Of a stretch of 45,522 nucleotides of DNA, positions 17,400 through 25,813 are shown in pieces (position 1 is the first letter of the stretch; each line of letters begins with the position of its first letter). Source of the stretch: JBKECF01 sp047974375 (GTDB lineage Bacteria > Bacillota > Clostridia > Lachnospirales > CAMZNU01). Position numbers and translations under genes: made by a program. The notes below the pieces were generated by a model. The model saw only the letters and a list, made by a program, of their open reading frames with translations. It was not told the origin of the DNA and made no database searches. The stretch spans positions 1-45,522 of the forward strand of contig JBKECF010000059.1 in NCBI GenBank assembly GCA_047974375.1. The letters are read 5' to 3'.

Positions 17400-18149
17400 A
17401 TGAGAGAAAACGCAATTTCGATGAAGCAACTTTTAGAAGCAGGTGTACACTTTGGTCACCAAACAAGAAGATGGAACCCAAAAATGGACGAGTACATTTT
17501 TGCTGAAAGAAACGGTATTTACATTATCGACTTACAAAAAACAGTTAAAAAAATTGACCAAGCTGTAAACGCTCTAGAAGAAATACTTAGAGATGGTGGC
17601 GAAGTTCTTTTTGTAGGAACTAAAAAGCAAGCACAAGCTGCTATTAAAGAAGAAGCTGAAAGATGTGGTATGCACTACGTTAACAACAGATGGTTAGGTG
17701 GTATGCTTACAAATTACAAAACTATTTCTACTAGAATAGAAAGACTTAAAGAATTAGAAGTAATGGCAGAAGATGGTACTTTTACTGTACTTCCTAAAAA
17801 AGAAGTTTCTAAATTACTTCACGAAAAAGAAAAATTAGAAAAAAATATTGGTGGTATTAAAGAAATGGGTGGTATTCCATCTGTTATGTTTATAGTAGAC
17901 CCACGTAAAGAAAAAATAGCTATTCAAGAGGCTCGTAACTTAGGTATACCTATTATTGGTATAGTAGATACAAACTGTGACCCAGACGAAGTTGACTATG
18001 TTATTCCTGGTAATGATGATGCAATTCGTGCGGTTAAGTTAATTTCTAGCAAAATCGCTGATATAGTTATTGAATCTCGTCAAGGTATGGATTCAATGGC
18101 TGAAGAGTTTGTTGGTGCTGAAGGTGAAGACGAAGCTTTTGAAGCTTAG
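17400..18149 (+). CDS. rpsB: 30S ribosomal protein S2
   Basis: This 249-residue protein starts MKQLLEAGVHFGHQTRRWNPKM within the first 30 residues, the S2 signature, and contains GGEVLFVGTKKQAQ, NNRWLGGMLTNYKT and GIVDTNCDPDEVDYVIPGNDDA. It belongs to the small ribosomal subunit. A perfect AAGGAGG site lies 5 bases before the ATG. Codon use is more uniform than in the neighbouring genes, as expected for a highly expressed gene. The acidic C-terminal tail is normal for the family. It forms an operon with tsf. Confidence 0.98.
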   Translation: MRENAISMKQLLEAGVHFGHQTRRWNPKMDEYIFAERNGIYIIDLQKTVKKIDQAVNALEEILRDGGEVLFVGTKKQAQAAIKEEAERCGMHYVNNRWLGGMLTNYKTISTRIERLKELEVMAEDGTFTVLPKKEVSKLLHEKEKLEKNIGGIKEMGGIPSVMFIVDPRKEKIAIQEARNLGIPIIGIVDTNCDPDEVDYVIPGNDDAIRAVKLISSKIADIVIESRQGMDSMAEEFVGAEGEDEAFEA

Positions 18150-18175
18150 TTATTTGATTTATAGGAGGTTTCTAA

Positions 18176-19087
18176 ATGGCTGTAACTGCTGCTAAAATAA
18201 AAAAATTAAGAGAAATTACGGGTGCTGGTATGTCCGATTGTAAAAATGCACTTGTTGAGTCTGATGGCGACATCGATAAAGCAATTGAACTTTTAAGAGA
18301 AAAAGGTTTGGCTGCTGCTGCTAAAAAAGCAGGAAGAGATGCGACAGAAGGTGTTGTTAAAACAGGTATTTTTGGTAATGTTGGTGTTATTGTTGAAATA
18401 AACTCAGAAACAGACTTCGTTGCTAAAAATGATGAATTTGTTAATTATGTAAATCAAGTAGTTGAGCATGTAGCTAAATCTAATGCATCAAATATGGACG
18501 AATTAATGAATGAAAAATGGTTACATGATTCTTCTTTAAGCGTTGCTGAGGCTTTAAGTAGTAAAATTGCTGTAATAGGTGAAAACTTATCTATTAGACG
18601 TTTTGTAAAAGTTAATACAAATGGCGTTTTAGTAGATTATATACATGCTGGTGGTAAAGTTGGTGTTCTTTTAGAGCTTAATGCAACAGCAAATGATGCT
18701 GTTACTGAGGCAGGCAAAAATGTTTGTATGCAAATAGCTGCTATGAGCCCAATGTTTTTAGATAGAAGTGAAATTTCAGATGACTTTTTAGTTAAAGAAA
18801 CTGAAATTCTTAGACAACAAGCTCTAAATGAAGGAAAATCTGGAGATATTGTTGAAAACATGGTTAAAGGTAGACTTAAAAAGCAACTTAAAGAATATTG
18901 CTTACTTGACCAAGAATATGTAAAAGCAGAAGGTAAAGAAACAATTGAGGATTACTTAAAAGCTATAAGTAAGGAAGTTGGTAGTGAAGTTTCTGTAAAC
19001 TCATTTGTTAGATATGAAACAGGCGAAGGTTTAGAGAAAAAAGAAGAAAACTTTGCTGATGAAGTTAATAAAGTAATGCAAAACTAA
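18176..19087 (+). CDS. tsf: Elongation factor Ts
   Basis: This 303-residue guanine-nucleotide exchange factor for EF-Tu begins with the typical UBA-like domain (KKLREITGAGMSDCKNALVE). It continues with the core motifs EINSETDFVAKNDEF and LLELNATANDAV, and QIAAMSPMFLDRSEI. It lies 26 bases after rpsB with AGGAGG upstream. In many bacteria pyrH and frr follow tsf; here a terminator and an oppositely oriented operon follow instead. Confidence 0.98.
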   Translation: MAVTAAKIKKLREITGAGMSDCKNALVESDGDIDKAIELLREKGLAAAAKKAGRDATEGVVKTGIFGNVGVIVEINSETDFVAKNDEFVNYVNQVVEHVAKSNASNMDELMNEKWLHDSSLSVAEALSSKIAVIGENLSIRRFVKVNTNGVLVDYIHAGGKVGVLLELNATANDAVTEAGKNVCMQIAAMSPMFLDRSEISDDFLVKETEILRQQALNEGKSGDIVENMVKGRLKKQLKEYCLLDQEYVKAEGKETIEDYLKAISKEVGSEVSVNSFVRYETGEGLEKKEENFADEVNKVMQN

Positions 19088-19104
19088 GTTTTGCAAAAGT
19101 ATGT

Positions 19105-19142
19105 GGGGAATTTGCCTTTAAATTGCAAATTCCCCTTTTTTT
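19105..19142 (+). terminator. Terminator of rpsB-tsf
   Basis: GGGGAATTTGC (19105-19115) pairs perfectly with GCAAATTCCCC (19125-19135), followed by a seven-T run. It lies between the convergent tsf gene and the last gene of the nitrogenase-like operon, whose stop codon overlaps the T run. Confidence 0.92.
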
Positions 19143-19923
19143 ATAAACTAGTATAGGTTAAACATATAGGTTTATTTGTTAAAGGGTCTTCCCCTATATA
19201 TGCATTAATATTATATATATCTATTAAGACATCTTTAGTTATAACTTCTTCTGGAGTTCCAATTTTTACGATATCTCCATTTTTCATACCAATAATATAA
19301 TCTGAAAATCTTGAGGCCTGATTAATTTCATGGAGAACCATTATAATTGTTCTATTTTCTTTCTTATTCAAATAATCTAGTAATTCTAAAATATCTAATT
19401 GGTGGGCAATATCTAAATAGGTAGTTGGCTCATCAAGAAAGATTATGTCTGTTTCTTGGGCGATAGCCATAGCAATCCAAACTCTTTGCAGTTGTCCTCC
19501 AGATAATCTACTTGCCAATTTATCTTTCTGTTCCAAAACGCCCGTTACTTCCATTGCCCATTTTACAACTTCTTTATCTTTGTCTGTTTGTCTTTTGAAC
19601 CTACTTCTATGAGGAAATCTACCGTATCCAACAAGTTCTTCTACAGTAAGTCCGTCCACTTCACCAGGTTTTTGTGGCAACATTCCAATTATTTTAGCTA
19701 AATCCTTTGTATCATAATTCTTAATATTTTTACCATCTAAAATTACATTTCCTTTTGAAATAGGTAAAATTCTACTAATTCCTTTTAGTAATGTGGATTT
19801 TCCGCAACCGTTAGCCCCAATAATTGATATAATTTTATTGTTAGGTATATTTAAAGATAAATCTTTAATAATTATTTCTTTGTCATATCCAACTTCAATA
19901 TTACTAATACTAATTCTTTCCAT
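19141..19923 (-). CDS. FecE/BtuD-type ABC transporter ATPase of the nitrogenase-like operon
   Basis: This 260-residue nucleotide-binding subunit has Walker A GANGCGKS (36-43), Q-loop Gln84, signature LSGGQ (140-144), Walker B IIFLDE (Asp164-Glu165) and switch His198 (LHEI, where most paralogues in the window have LHDL/LHDI). The family powers uptake of iron chelates, heme or vitamin B12. It is the last gene of the operon and starts 4 bases after the NifK-like gene, so translation is coupled to it. Its permease partners are the genes at 22559 and 23550. Confidence 0.95.
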   Translation of the reverse strand: MERISISNIEVGYDKEIIIKDLSLNIPNNKIISIIGANGCGKSTLLKGISRILPISKGNVILDGKNIKNYDTKDLAKIIGMLPQKPGEVDGLTVEELVGYGRFPHRSRFKRQTDKDKEVVKWAMEVTGVLEQKDKLASRLSGGQLQRVWIAMAIAQETDIIFLDEPTTYLDIAHQLDILELLDYLNKKENRTIIMVLHEINQASRFSDYIIGMKNGDIVKIGTPEEVITKDVLIDIYNINAYIGEDPLTNKPICLTYTSL

Positions 19924-19927
19924 ATAC

Positions 19928-20617
19928 TTACACCACGCTATAAGGCATATTAAAAGTATTTTTTAAATACTCTGCTGTTTTAAGTCCAACATCATTTATA
20001 ACAATATTTTTAGTCGCCTTAGTTAGTTTTGTAATTTCTTTAACAGAAGTAGTATAAGATAGAATAGTTCTAACATTATTTTTTAATTTAATTTCTTCAA
20101 TTAATTTAATATTACTTATTTTTGTTACTGCCCCAATTATGTTAATCGTTTCATCACTTGAATAGTCTTTTGTAAGGTTTTTTGTTATTTCATATAGACT
20201 TTCCGAGGCTCCATCTTTTTCCGTAAATTTTGTTGAACCCATGCTAACTGTAAAAAAGGGAAGCTTTGTCATTTCCTCTGAAATTATCTCATCAACGATT
20301 GCATTGTAGTCCGTTCCAATAACTTCACCAGTACTAGAAGGAATTAAGGCAATTGCTTGTATATAATCATTTGTTTCTATTTCTTTAATTGTTTTATAAA
20401 CTTTGTCTTCTAATCCAAGAGCAATATCTTTTTCATCAATATGTGTACTATAAAAAACTCCTTTTATATTAGCACCTTCTATTTCCATAAACTTTTTATG
20501 GTACACACTGTGACCCATTTGCCCAAATTCTAAAATTGCTAAATTTTCAATTGTCCCAAGGGTCCAACACATTCCCATTCTTGAAGATGGACGAGGTAAA
20601 TCTTTTACTAAAGGCAT
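19928..20617 (-). CDS. Nitrogenase component 1-like protein, short NifK/BchB-type subunit
   Basis: This 229-residue protein is about half the usual length of NifK, BchB or their relatives. The N-terminal region resembles component 1 beta-type subunits, with one cysteine near the start (Cys17 in RMGMCWTLG). The positions where a second and third cluster cysteine would lie hold GH (35-36) and IPSSTGEVIGTD (third Cys replaced by Ser/Thr). It overlaps the NifD-like gene by 10 bases and the next gene starts 4 bases after its stop. It is therefore a genuinely short protein and not a frameshifted one. It is predicted to pair with the NifD-like subunit and donate a single ligand to a shared [4Fe-4S] cluster. 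The later Rossmann domain(s) of normal component 1 subunits are missing. Confidence 0.75.
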   Translation of the reverse strand: MPLVKDLPRPSSRMGMCWTLGTIENLAILEFGQMGHSVYHKKFMEIEGANIKGVFYSTHIDEKDIALGLEDKVYKTIKEIETNDYIQAIALIPSSTGEVIGTDYNAIVDEIISEEMTKLPFFTVSMGSTKFTEKDGASESLYEITKNLTKDYSSDETINIIGAVTKISNIKLIEEIKLKNNVRTILSYTTSVKEITKLTKATKNIVINDVGLKTAEYLKNTFNMPYSVV

Positions 20618-21792
20618 GGTACCACCTCTTTCAATTTTTTATTTAAAATTTTAATTCTTTCATATCCAATTGCAGATTGAAAATCCATAAACCAATAAGC
20701 GTTCATGGGCCCAGTTAAATCATGCATACTATGTCCAAAATGAAAATCACCTGCTATATTTTTAACTCCAAAGAAACAGGCATAAGGATCAAAGGTTTCT
20801 AAAACTTTATCTTTCCAATAATTCTCAACAATATCAAGTTCTTCAATGTGGACCGTTTCAATATTAAAATTTTGTTTGTTAAGTGCATAGGCTACAGATA
20901 AAGTTACAATAGAGGGCGTTGTAATATGTGTTTTTATTCCATTACCATTTGCTAATTCAATTTCTTTTTCTAAATTTATTTTTATATGCAAATCATTTTC
21001 AAGTTGTTTGTATATTGTTTTTAAAGTTTCTGTATCATAAATATCAAACAAATTAATATAATCTAAACCAATTCTATTTTTTAAAGTTTCTGCTAAATAT
21101 AAAAATTTATGGGAACATACAATTGTATAAATTCCCTTTGTAATTTGACTGTAAACGTCTATATTAGAATTCAAGTCAAATATTTTAACAATGTATTGCT
21201 TTTTTATAATTTCAATTAACTCTTCTAATTCACCACTAACTTTTTCAGCAAATATATTAATTTGATTTTCTTTTTCTTTTATATCTAAAAAATCTCCTAT
21301 AACTTTCATAGTTCCATGAACACCATCTTTGTATCCTAATCGTTTGTAATGAGCAACATCTAAAACTGCAATATTATCATCTCTATTGTCGCTAAATAAA
21401 TTTTCATAGTCTTCACCAATTAAGGCTGGAATACAAGTCACAATTATAAGAATTTTTTCTGAACCATCTTTAAACATTTCATCAATAGCACTTTCTATTC
21501 CCTCTCTTGCACCAAAAACAACATCTTTTTCTTCCATTAAATATGTATAATGCACTGTTTTTTTGTCAGCAAATTTTGAGTTTAGTACAAGTCTACTGTA
21601 ATAGGTACATTCACTTGTTCCAACAACCAGTGTAGATAATCCTTTAAAATTTCTGCAAATAGCTAATGCAGTGTGCATAGGGCAATGGCAACCTGGGGAA
21701 TTAACATTATTTACAATTTTAATATCCCTATTATTATTAACTTTAGAAAGAGGGAGAAGAATTTCTTTGTTAACCTCGATAATATGCTCCAT
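20608..21792 (-). CDS. Nitrogenase component 1-like protein, NifD/BchN-type subunit
   Basis: This 394-residue protein has the three cluster cysteines spaced as in NifD/BchN: Cys35 (in SPGCHCPMH, with Cys37 adjacent), Cys62 (GTSEC) and Cys120 (VTCIPALIGED, the TCxxxxIGDD motif). No equivalent of the FeMo-cofactor Cys275/His442 pair is evident. The C-terminal part instead has a histidine cluster GDFHFGHSMHD (His351, His354, His357) that could bind a metal or substrate. Cys393 lies next to the C-terminus. It starts 11 bases after the NifH-like gene and overlaps the short NifK-like gene. It is the catalytic or cluster-bearing half of a probable reductase; the substrate is unknown. Confidence 0.82.
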   Translation of the reverse strand: MEHIIEVNKEILLPLSKVNNNRDIKIVNNVNSPGCHCPMHTALAICRNFKGLSTLVVGTSECTYYSRLVLNSKFADKKTVHYTYLMEEKDVVFGAREGIESAIDEMFKDGSEKILIIVTCIPALIGEDYENLFSDNRDDNIAVLDVAHYKRLGYKDGVHGTMKVIGDFLDIKEKENQINIFAEKVSGELEELIEIIKKQYIVKIFDLNSNIDVYSQITKGIYTIVCSHKFLYLAETLKNRIGLDYINLFDIYDTETLKTIYKQLENDLHIKINLEKEIELANGNGIKTHITTPSIVTLSVAYALNKQNFNIETVHIEELDIVENYWKDKVLETFDPYACFFGVKNIAGDFHFGHSMHDLTGPMNAYWFMDFQSAIGYERIKILNKKLKEVVPCL

Positions 21793-21803
21793 AAAATCAA
21801 CTC

Positions 21804-22547
21804 CTATTCTATTACCATTTTACTAAGTTCAAAATACTTTTTAGCCATGGAATCATCTGGAAAAGCCTCAACAACTGTTTGAAATTTATCTTCGGCTTTT
21901 TGCACAACACTGTTTCTTGGTAATCTATAAATTACCTTTGTATCTTCTTCTTTGGCAACTTTTGAAACTAACTTATCTTCATTTTCAATATTTTTACTGT
22001 TTTGTATGAACCCTTTTAAACCCGCATATTTTTTTTTACTAAAGCTTTTTACAGCACTAGCAATGTTTGTAGCTGCATACAAAGACATCATTTCTCCTGA
22101 TGTTACAATACAGACTTCATCTGCATATCCACCGCGAATTGGCATTGCAAAACCACCACATACTACATCACCTAAAACATCATAAATAATAATATCTGGA
22201 TTTAATTCTTCATAAGCATTTAATTCTTCTAATTTTTCAAAAGCTGTTATAATTCCACGACCTGCACAGCCTATACCAGGTTTAGGACCTCCAGCCTCAA
22301 CACAGTAAACACCAAGACTTCCAACTTTAACAATATCATCCAGAACAACAGTATTTTTATCTCGCAAAACATCTAAAACAGTAGGAATATTTTTTCCTCC
22401 TGTTAAGTTTCTACTGGAGTCAGCCTTTGGGTCACAACCAATTTGCATAACTTTATATCCGTCTTTTGCTAAAGCGGCTGATATATTTGAAACTGTAGTA
22501 GATTTTCCAATTCCACCTTTACCGTATATTGCAATTTTTTTAATCAT
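21804..22547 (-). CDS. NifH-like ATP-dependent iron protein (nitrogenase reductase family)
   Basis: This 247-residue member of the NifH/BchL/CfbC family begins MIKKIAIYGKGGIGKSTT, with P-loop GKGGIGKS (9-16), switch I GCDPKADS, and the two [4Fe-4S] ligands Cys94 (GIGCAGRGI) and Cys130 (DVVCGGFAMP). As a homodimer it should hold one bridging cluster and pass electrons to component 1 at the cost of ATP. I chose ATG 22547 because it gives the family's usual N-terminus; a GTG at 22562 overlapping the permease stop would add five residues. It lacks the C-terminal extension of true NifH. It lies between the permease and NifD-like genes in one operon. Confidence 0.93.
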   Translation of the reverse strand: MIKKIAIYGKGGIGKSTTVSNISAALAKDGYKVMQIGCDPKADSSRNLTGGKNIPTVLDVLRDKNTVVLDDIVKVGSLGVYCVEAGGPKPGIGCAGRGIITAFEKLEELNAYEELNPDIIIYDVLGDVVCGGFAMPIRGGYADEVCIVTSGEMMSLYAATNIASAVKSFSKKKYAGLKGFIQNSKNIENEDKLVSKVAKEEDTKVIYRLPRNSVVQKAEDKFQTVVEAFPDDSMAKKYFELSKMVIE

Positions 22548-22558
22548 AACTATATAAC

Positions 22559-23560
22559 TCACTTTCTTTTGTTTTCTCTTAAGAAAAGATAAATAAAATA
22601 TGGAGCTCCAATTATAGCAACAACAAGTCTTGTTGGTAGTTGCGACGGTTCTATAATTTTTCTAGCAATTGTGTCAGCAACAATCATTAGTAATGCTCCC
22701 ATTAATCCGCTGGCAATAATTAAATATTTATGACGAGGGCCAACAATTCTTCTTGCGATGTGTGGTGAAATTAGTCCAACAAAACTAATACTTCCACCAA
22801 AAGCAACAGAACCACCTGCAAAAAAAATTGCCAGAGCCAATAATATTTTCTTTTCTTTTTTTGAATTAACACCCACTCCTACAATAACTTCTTCCCTTAG
22901 AGTTAATAAATCCAATTCTTTTGTTCTTGTATATGTAATTAACAAAAGAATTAATATCCAAGGAAGTAATATATATATTTGTTGCCAATTTGCACTCCAA
23001 ATACTACCAGATTGAAATTGTGTAATAAAGTCAAACTGGTCGCTATCTAACATTAGAATTAATGTCATCATAATTCCGTTAATACCTGATTGCAGGGCAA
23101 TACCATTAAGTATTAGTCTTGTTGGATTTAAACCTCTAATTTTATCTGTAGATAAAATATAAATAATTACACCAATAAAAGCCCCTCCAATAGCCGCCAT
23201 AAAAGGCATTAAAAAAATGGAATGAAAGGAAATTATTGAGGTTTGCAGCGTTGTAAATAGAACAACAACAAAACTAGCACCTGCATTAATCCCCAGTATT
23301 CCAGGGTCTGCTAAAGGGTTTTTTGTTATAGATTGAATAATTGTTCCAGATACTGCAAAGCCTATTCCAACTAAAGCGCCTATAATAATTCGTGGCATAC
23401 GCAGTGTAAAAACAACTAAGTTTTGACTATCACTTCCTTTACCGAAAAGTATTTGTACCAATTCCATTGAATTTACACTGGAATATCCAATTCTTAAACT
23501 AACAAAAACAAAAACGGGTACTAGAAAAAACAAAATAAGAATTTTAAAATTATTTTTCAT
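22559..23560 (-). CDS. FecCD/BtuC-type ABC permease (second of the nitrogenase-like operon)
   Basis: This 333-residue membrane protein should have about ten transmembrane segments. Family motifs are visible: LRMPRIIIGALVG, GTIIQSITKNPLADPGILGI and SFVGLISPHIARRIVG. It forms the channel with the other permease, whose reading frame it overlaps by 11 bases. AGGAGG lies before the ATG. Permeases of this kind carry iron-siderophore, heme or corrinoid substrates. The coupling to the NifH-like gene (11 bases or a 4-base overlap) ties import to the putative reductase. Confidence 0.95.
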   Translation of the reverse strand: MKNNFKILILFFLVPVFVFVSLRIGYSSVNSMELVQILFGKGSDSQNLVVFTLRMPRIIIGALVGIGFAVSGTIIQSITKNPLADPGILGINAGASFVVVLFTTLQTSIISFHSIFLMPFMAAIGGAFIGVIIYILSTDKIRGLNPTRLILNGIALQSGINGIMMTLILMLDSDQFDFITQFQSGSIWSANWQQIYILLPWILILLLITYTRTKELDLLTLREEVIVGVGVNSKKEKKILLALAIFFAGGSVAFGGSISFVGLISPHIARRIVGPRHKYLIIASGLMGALLMIVADTIARKIIEPSQLPTRLVVAIIGAPYFIYLFLRENKRK

Positions 23561-24548
23561 TTTTGTTCCTCCTAGCCAATACTAAAAATACAGGAACACC
23601 TATAACTGAAATTAAGGCACCAATGGGAATTTCTGATGGAGCAATAAGAGTCTTTGCTAGTAAATCAGAAATAGAAACAATAATAGCACCATAAAGTCCA
23701 CAAACTGGTAGCATAAACTTAAATTCATTACCAATTAACTTTTTTGCAATATGAGGAACTAAAATTCCAACGAAAGAAATCATTCCTGCTAATGCAACGG
23801 AAATACTAGCCAATGCAACAGCAACAAGTATAGCAACTTTCTGTATTAAACCAATATTTACACCTAAGGATTTTGATAATTCATCACCAATGCTTAATAG
23901 TGTTAATTGCCTTGAAATTAACATGGAAATAACAAAACTAAAGACAACAACAGGAAGTGCAATGTAAACATCATTCCAGCTGCTTCCAGCAACACTTCCC
24001 ATTGTCCAATACGTAATTCTTTGGGCTGAGTCCGTTGCTAAAGCAATTCCTTGGCTTAAGGAAATAAAAAAACTACAAATAACAGTACCACCAAGGACTA
24101 ATTTAAGGGGATTATTTCCACCAACAGCAATTTTACTAATTCCATAAATTAAAGAGGCACTAAAGAGAGAACCTAAGAAAGAAATAAAAGTAATTTGTAA
24201 AAAAGATAATCCGCTAAAAAAGGCATAGCAAACAGATATCATAAATACAGCACCAGAGTTAACTCCCATTATTCCAGGGTCAGCCATAGGGTTTCTTGTT
24301 ATTCCTTGTATAATCGCACCAGAAATTGCAAGGGCAAAGCCTATTAAACTTGCTACAATAACCCGTGGTATACGAACATCTCTAACTAATAAATGCAAAG
24401 GATTGGTTTCATCAAAATTTTCAAAAAGAATTTTCAGTTCCGAAAAACTGGAGCTAGTTGCTCCTTGAGTAATTGAATACAAACTAGTAGCAACTAGCAG
24501 TAATCCTCCAAATATAATTAAAACAAAAAAATTTCTTTCTTTATTCAT
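23550..24548 (-). CDS. FecCD/BtuC-type ABC permease (first of the nitrogenase-like operon)
   Basis: This 332-residue permease has the conserved segments VRIPRVIVASLIG, GAIIQGITRNPMADPGIMGV and SFVGILVPHIAKKLIG (ATPase-contact region). It starts 3 bases after the binding protein stop codon and overlaps the next permease. It is FhuB/FepD-like in family. Together the two permeases probably form a heterodimer. Confidence 0.95.
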   Translation of the reverse strand: MNKERNFFVLIIFGGLLLVATSLYSITQGATSSSFSELKILFENFDETNPLHLLVRDVRIPRVIVASLIGFALAISGAIIQGITRNPMADPGIMGVNSGAVFMISVCYAFFSGLSFLQITFISFLGSLFSASLIYGISKIAVGGNNPLKLVLGGTVICSFFISLSQGIALATDSAQRITYWTMGSVAGSSWNDVYIALPVVVFSFVISMLISRQLTLLSIGDELSKSLGVNIGLIQKVAILVAVALASISVALAGMISFVGILVPHIAKKLIGNEFKFMLPVCGLYGAIIVSISDLLAKTLIAPSEIPIGALISVIGVPVFLVLARRNKNEK

Positions 24549-24551
24549 TAA

Positions 24552-25553
24552 TTAATTTTCTACTTTCAATAGTATATCTGTAATAGTTCTTACTTTATAA
24601 ATTGTACATAAGGCACTATTTCCGTGACCAGAGCCGTCTAAAATATATACATGTCCATTTTTATAAGCATCTAGATTTTGGAAAATAGGGTTAGCTTCCA
24701 AAGCTTCATAAATTGCAGTATCTGCATCGAATACATTTACAAATAAATAATCAGGATTCATAAGTGCTAAAGCCTCAAGGGTAACTTGTTCATATGATGA
24801 TGTTGTTGCAAAACCCTCTGGAGTATTAAGCCCTAATCCAATTTCATCGTCGTATAATTCTGGTGTGTACTGCATATGGTAGCTATCCTCTGCCATAACT
24901 GTAAATTGTGCAACCGTAAAATCGTCGCTATGTACTTCTTTAATTTTTGCATTTGATTCAGCTAATTCACTTTCAACTTCTTCTATTACTTCATAAGCTT
25001 TATCTTCCTTACCAATTAGTTTTCCAACCTCAATTAAACTTAATCTCCAATCTAATCTTGTAGCATTATCAAATAAAGCAACATTTGTTACTTGCTCTAA
25101 ATTAACAATATCGTAACTACTTATATCTCGTACTTGATGAAGAGTTATATCTGGAGCAATTTCTGCCAGTAATTCTAAATTAGGGTCCCCTAAGCCAATA
25201 TCTATTGGTGTTCCAGGGTTAACTCCCTCAAAAGCGTCCCATGTGGCTAAATAATTTTCCGCACCAGAGGCTGCAACAACATTAGCGTCTAAAAGAATTA
25301 AAGATTCCCAAAGAGGCATATATGTAACAGCAACTGATTCTGGTGATTTTTCCATGAAAACTTCTCTTTCAGCCACATCTGTGTATGTATAGCTTTCATC
25401 GGCAACTGTTTCTGTAACTTCTTCTGTTGTTTCTACTGTAGTTTCCGCCACTGGTTCTGTTGTAACTTCTACATTATTACTTTGGCTTGTGTCGTTGGAA
25501 CAACCAATTACTGTTGCCATTAACACTAAACTTAAAATTATATTTTTTTTCAT
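24552..25553 (-). CDS. Substrate-binding lipoprotein (FecB/BtuF type) of the nitrogenase-like operon
   Basis: This 333-residue lipoprotein has a signal peptide ending in VIGC (Cys18), then a Thr/Glu-rich linker (about 20-50) and a class III binding-protein body. Typical features are NLELLAEIAPDITLHQ and the long connecting helix DKAYEVIEEVESELAES. The C-terminal GSGHGNSALCT contains a cysteine and His that could contact a metal ligand. It is the first gene of the seven-gene operon. AAGGGAGA precedes the ATG. The MITE-like element 25581-25767 lies just upstream, in the probable leader. Confidence 0.92.
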   Translation of the reverse strand: MKKNIILSLVLMATVIGCSNDTSQSNNVEVTTEPVAETTVETTEEVTETVADESYTYTDVAEREVFMEKSPESVAVTYMPLWESLILLDANVVAASGAENYLATWDAFEGVNPGTPIDIGLGDPNLELLAEIAPDITLHQVRDISSYDIVNLEQVTNVALFDNATRLDWRLSLIEVGKLIGKEDKAYEVIEEVESELAESNAKIKEVHSDDFTVAQFTVMAEDSYHMQYTPELYDDEIGLGLNTPEGFATTSSYEQVTLEALALMNPDYLFVNVFDADTAIYEALEANPIFQNLDAYKNGHVYILDGSGHGNSALCTIYKVRTITDILLKVEN

Positions 25554-25580
25554 TGTGTTCTCCCTTATTTGTTCGCTTTA

Positions 25581-25767
25581 TGTAACTATTCAACATTACC
25601 ACCCTTCCCTTACTCGTTCCGCTCCGCATCCAACTATATAAGGCTTCTTCGATTTTCGCTTCACTCGTACATGGGTGGTAACTGCTATCACCAACGAACT
25701 AAGAAAAAGGTCCTTTGTAAGCAAGCTTACAGGTCATTTTTGTTGCTTCGTTGGCTGAATAGTTATA
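25581..25767. repeat. MITE-like element with TAACTATTCAGC terminal inverted repeats
   Basis: The left end TGTAACTATTCAAC (25581-25594) is the inverse of the right end GCTGAATAGTTATA (25754-25767 region). Inside, ACCACCC and GGGTGGTA form a second inverted pair. There is no coding capacity, and the 187-base size suits a non-autonomous element. Single copies of the end sequence stand at 26833 and 33781. It lies immediately upstream of the nitrogenase-like operon. Confidence 0.65.
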
Positions 25768-25813
25768 GATTTATTAAAGATTGTTATAATAGATTAACAC
25801 TTGTCTTAATAAA

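Noticed and set aside
19928..22547. True nitrogenase (nifHDK)
   Set aside because: The K-like subunit is half length, only four cluster cysteines are present, the FeMo-cofactor ligands are not evident and no nifB, nifE, nifN or nifV gene is nearby.
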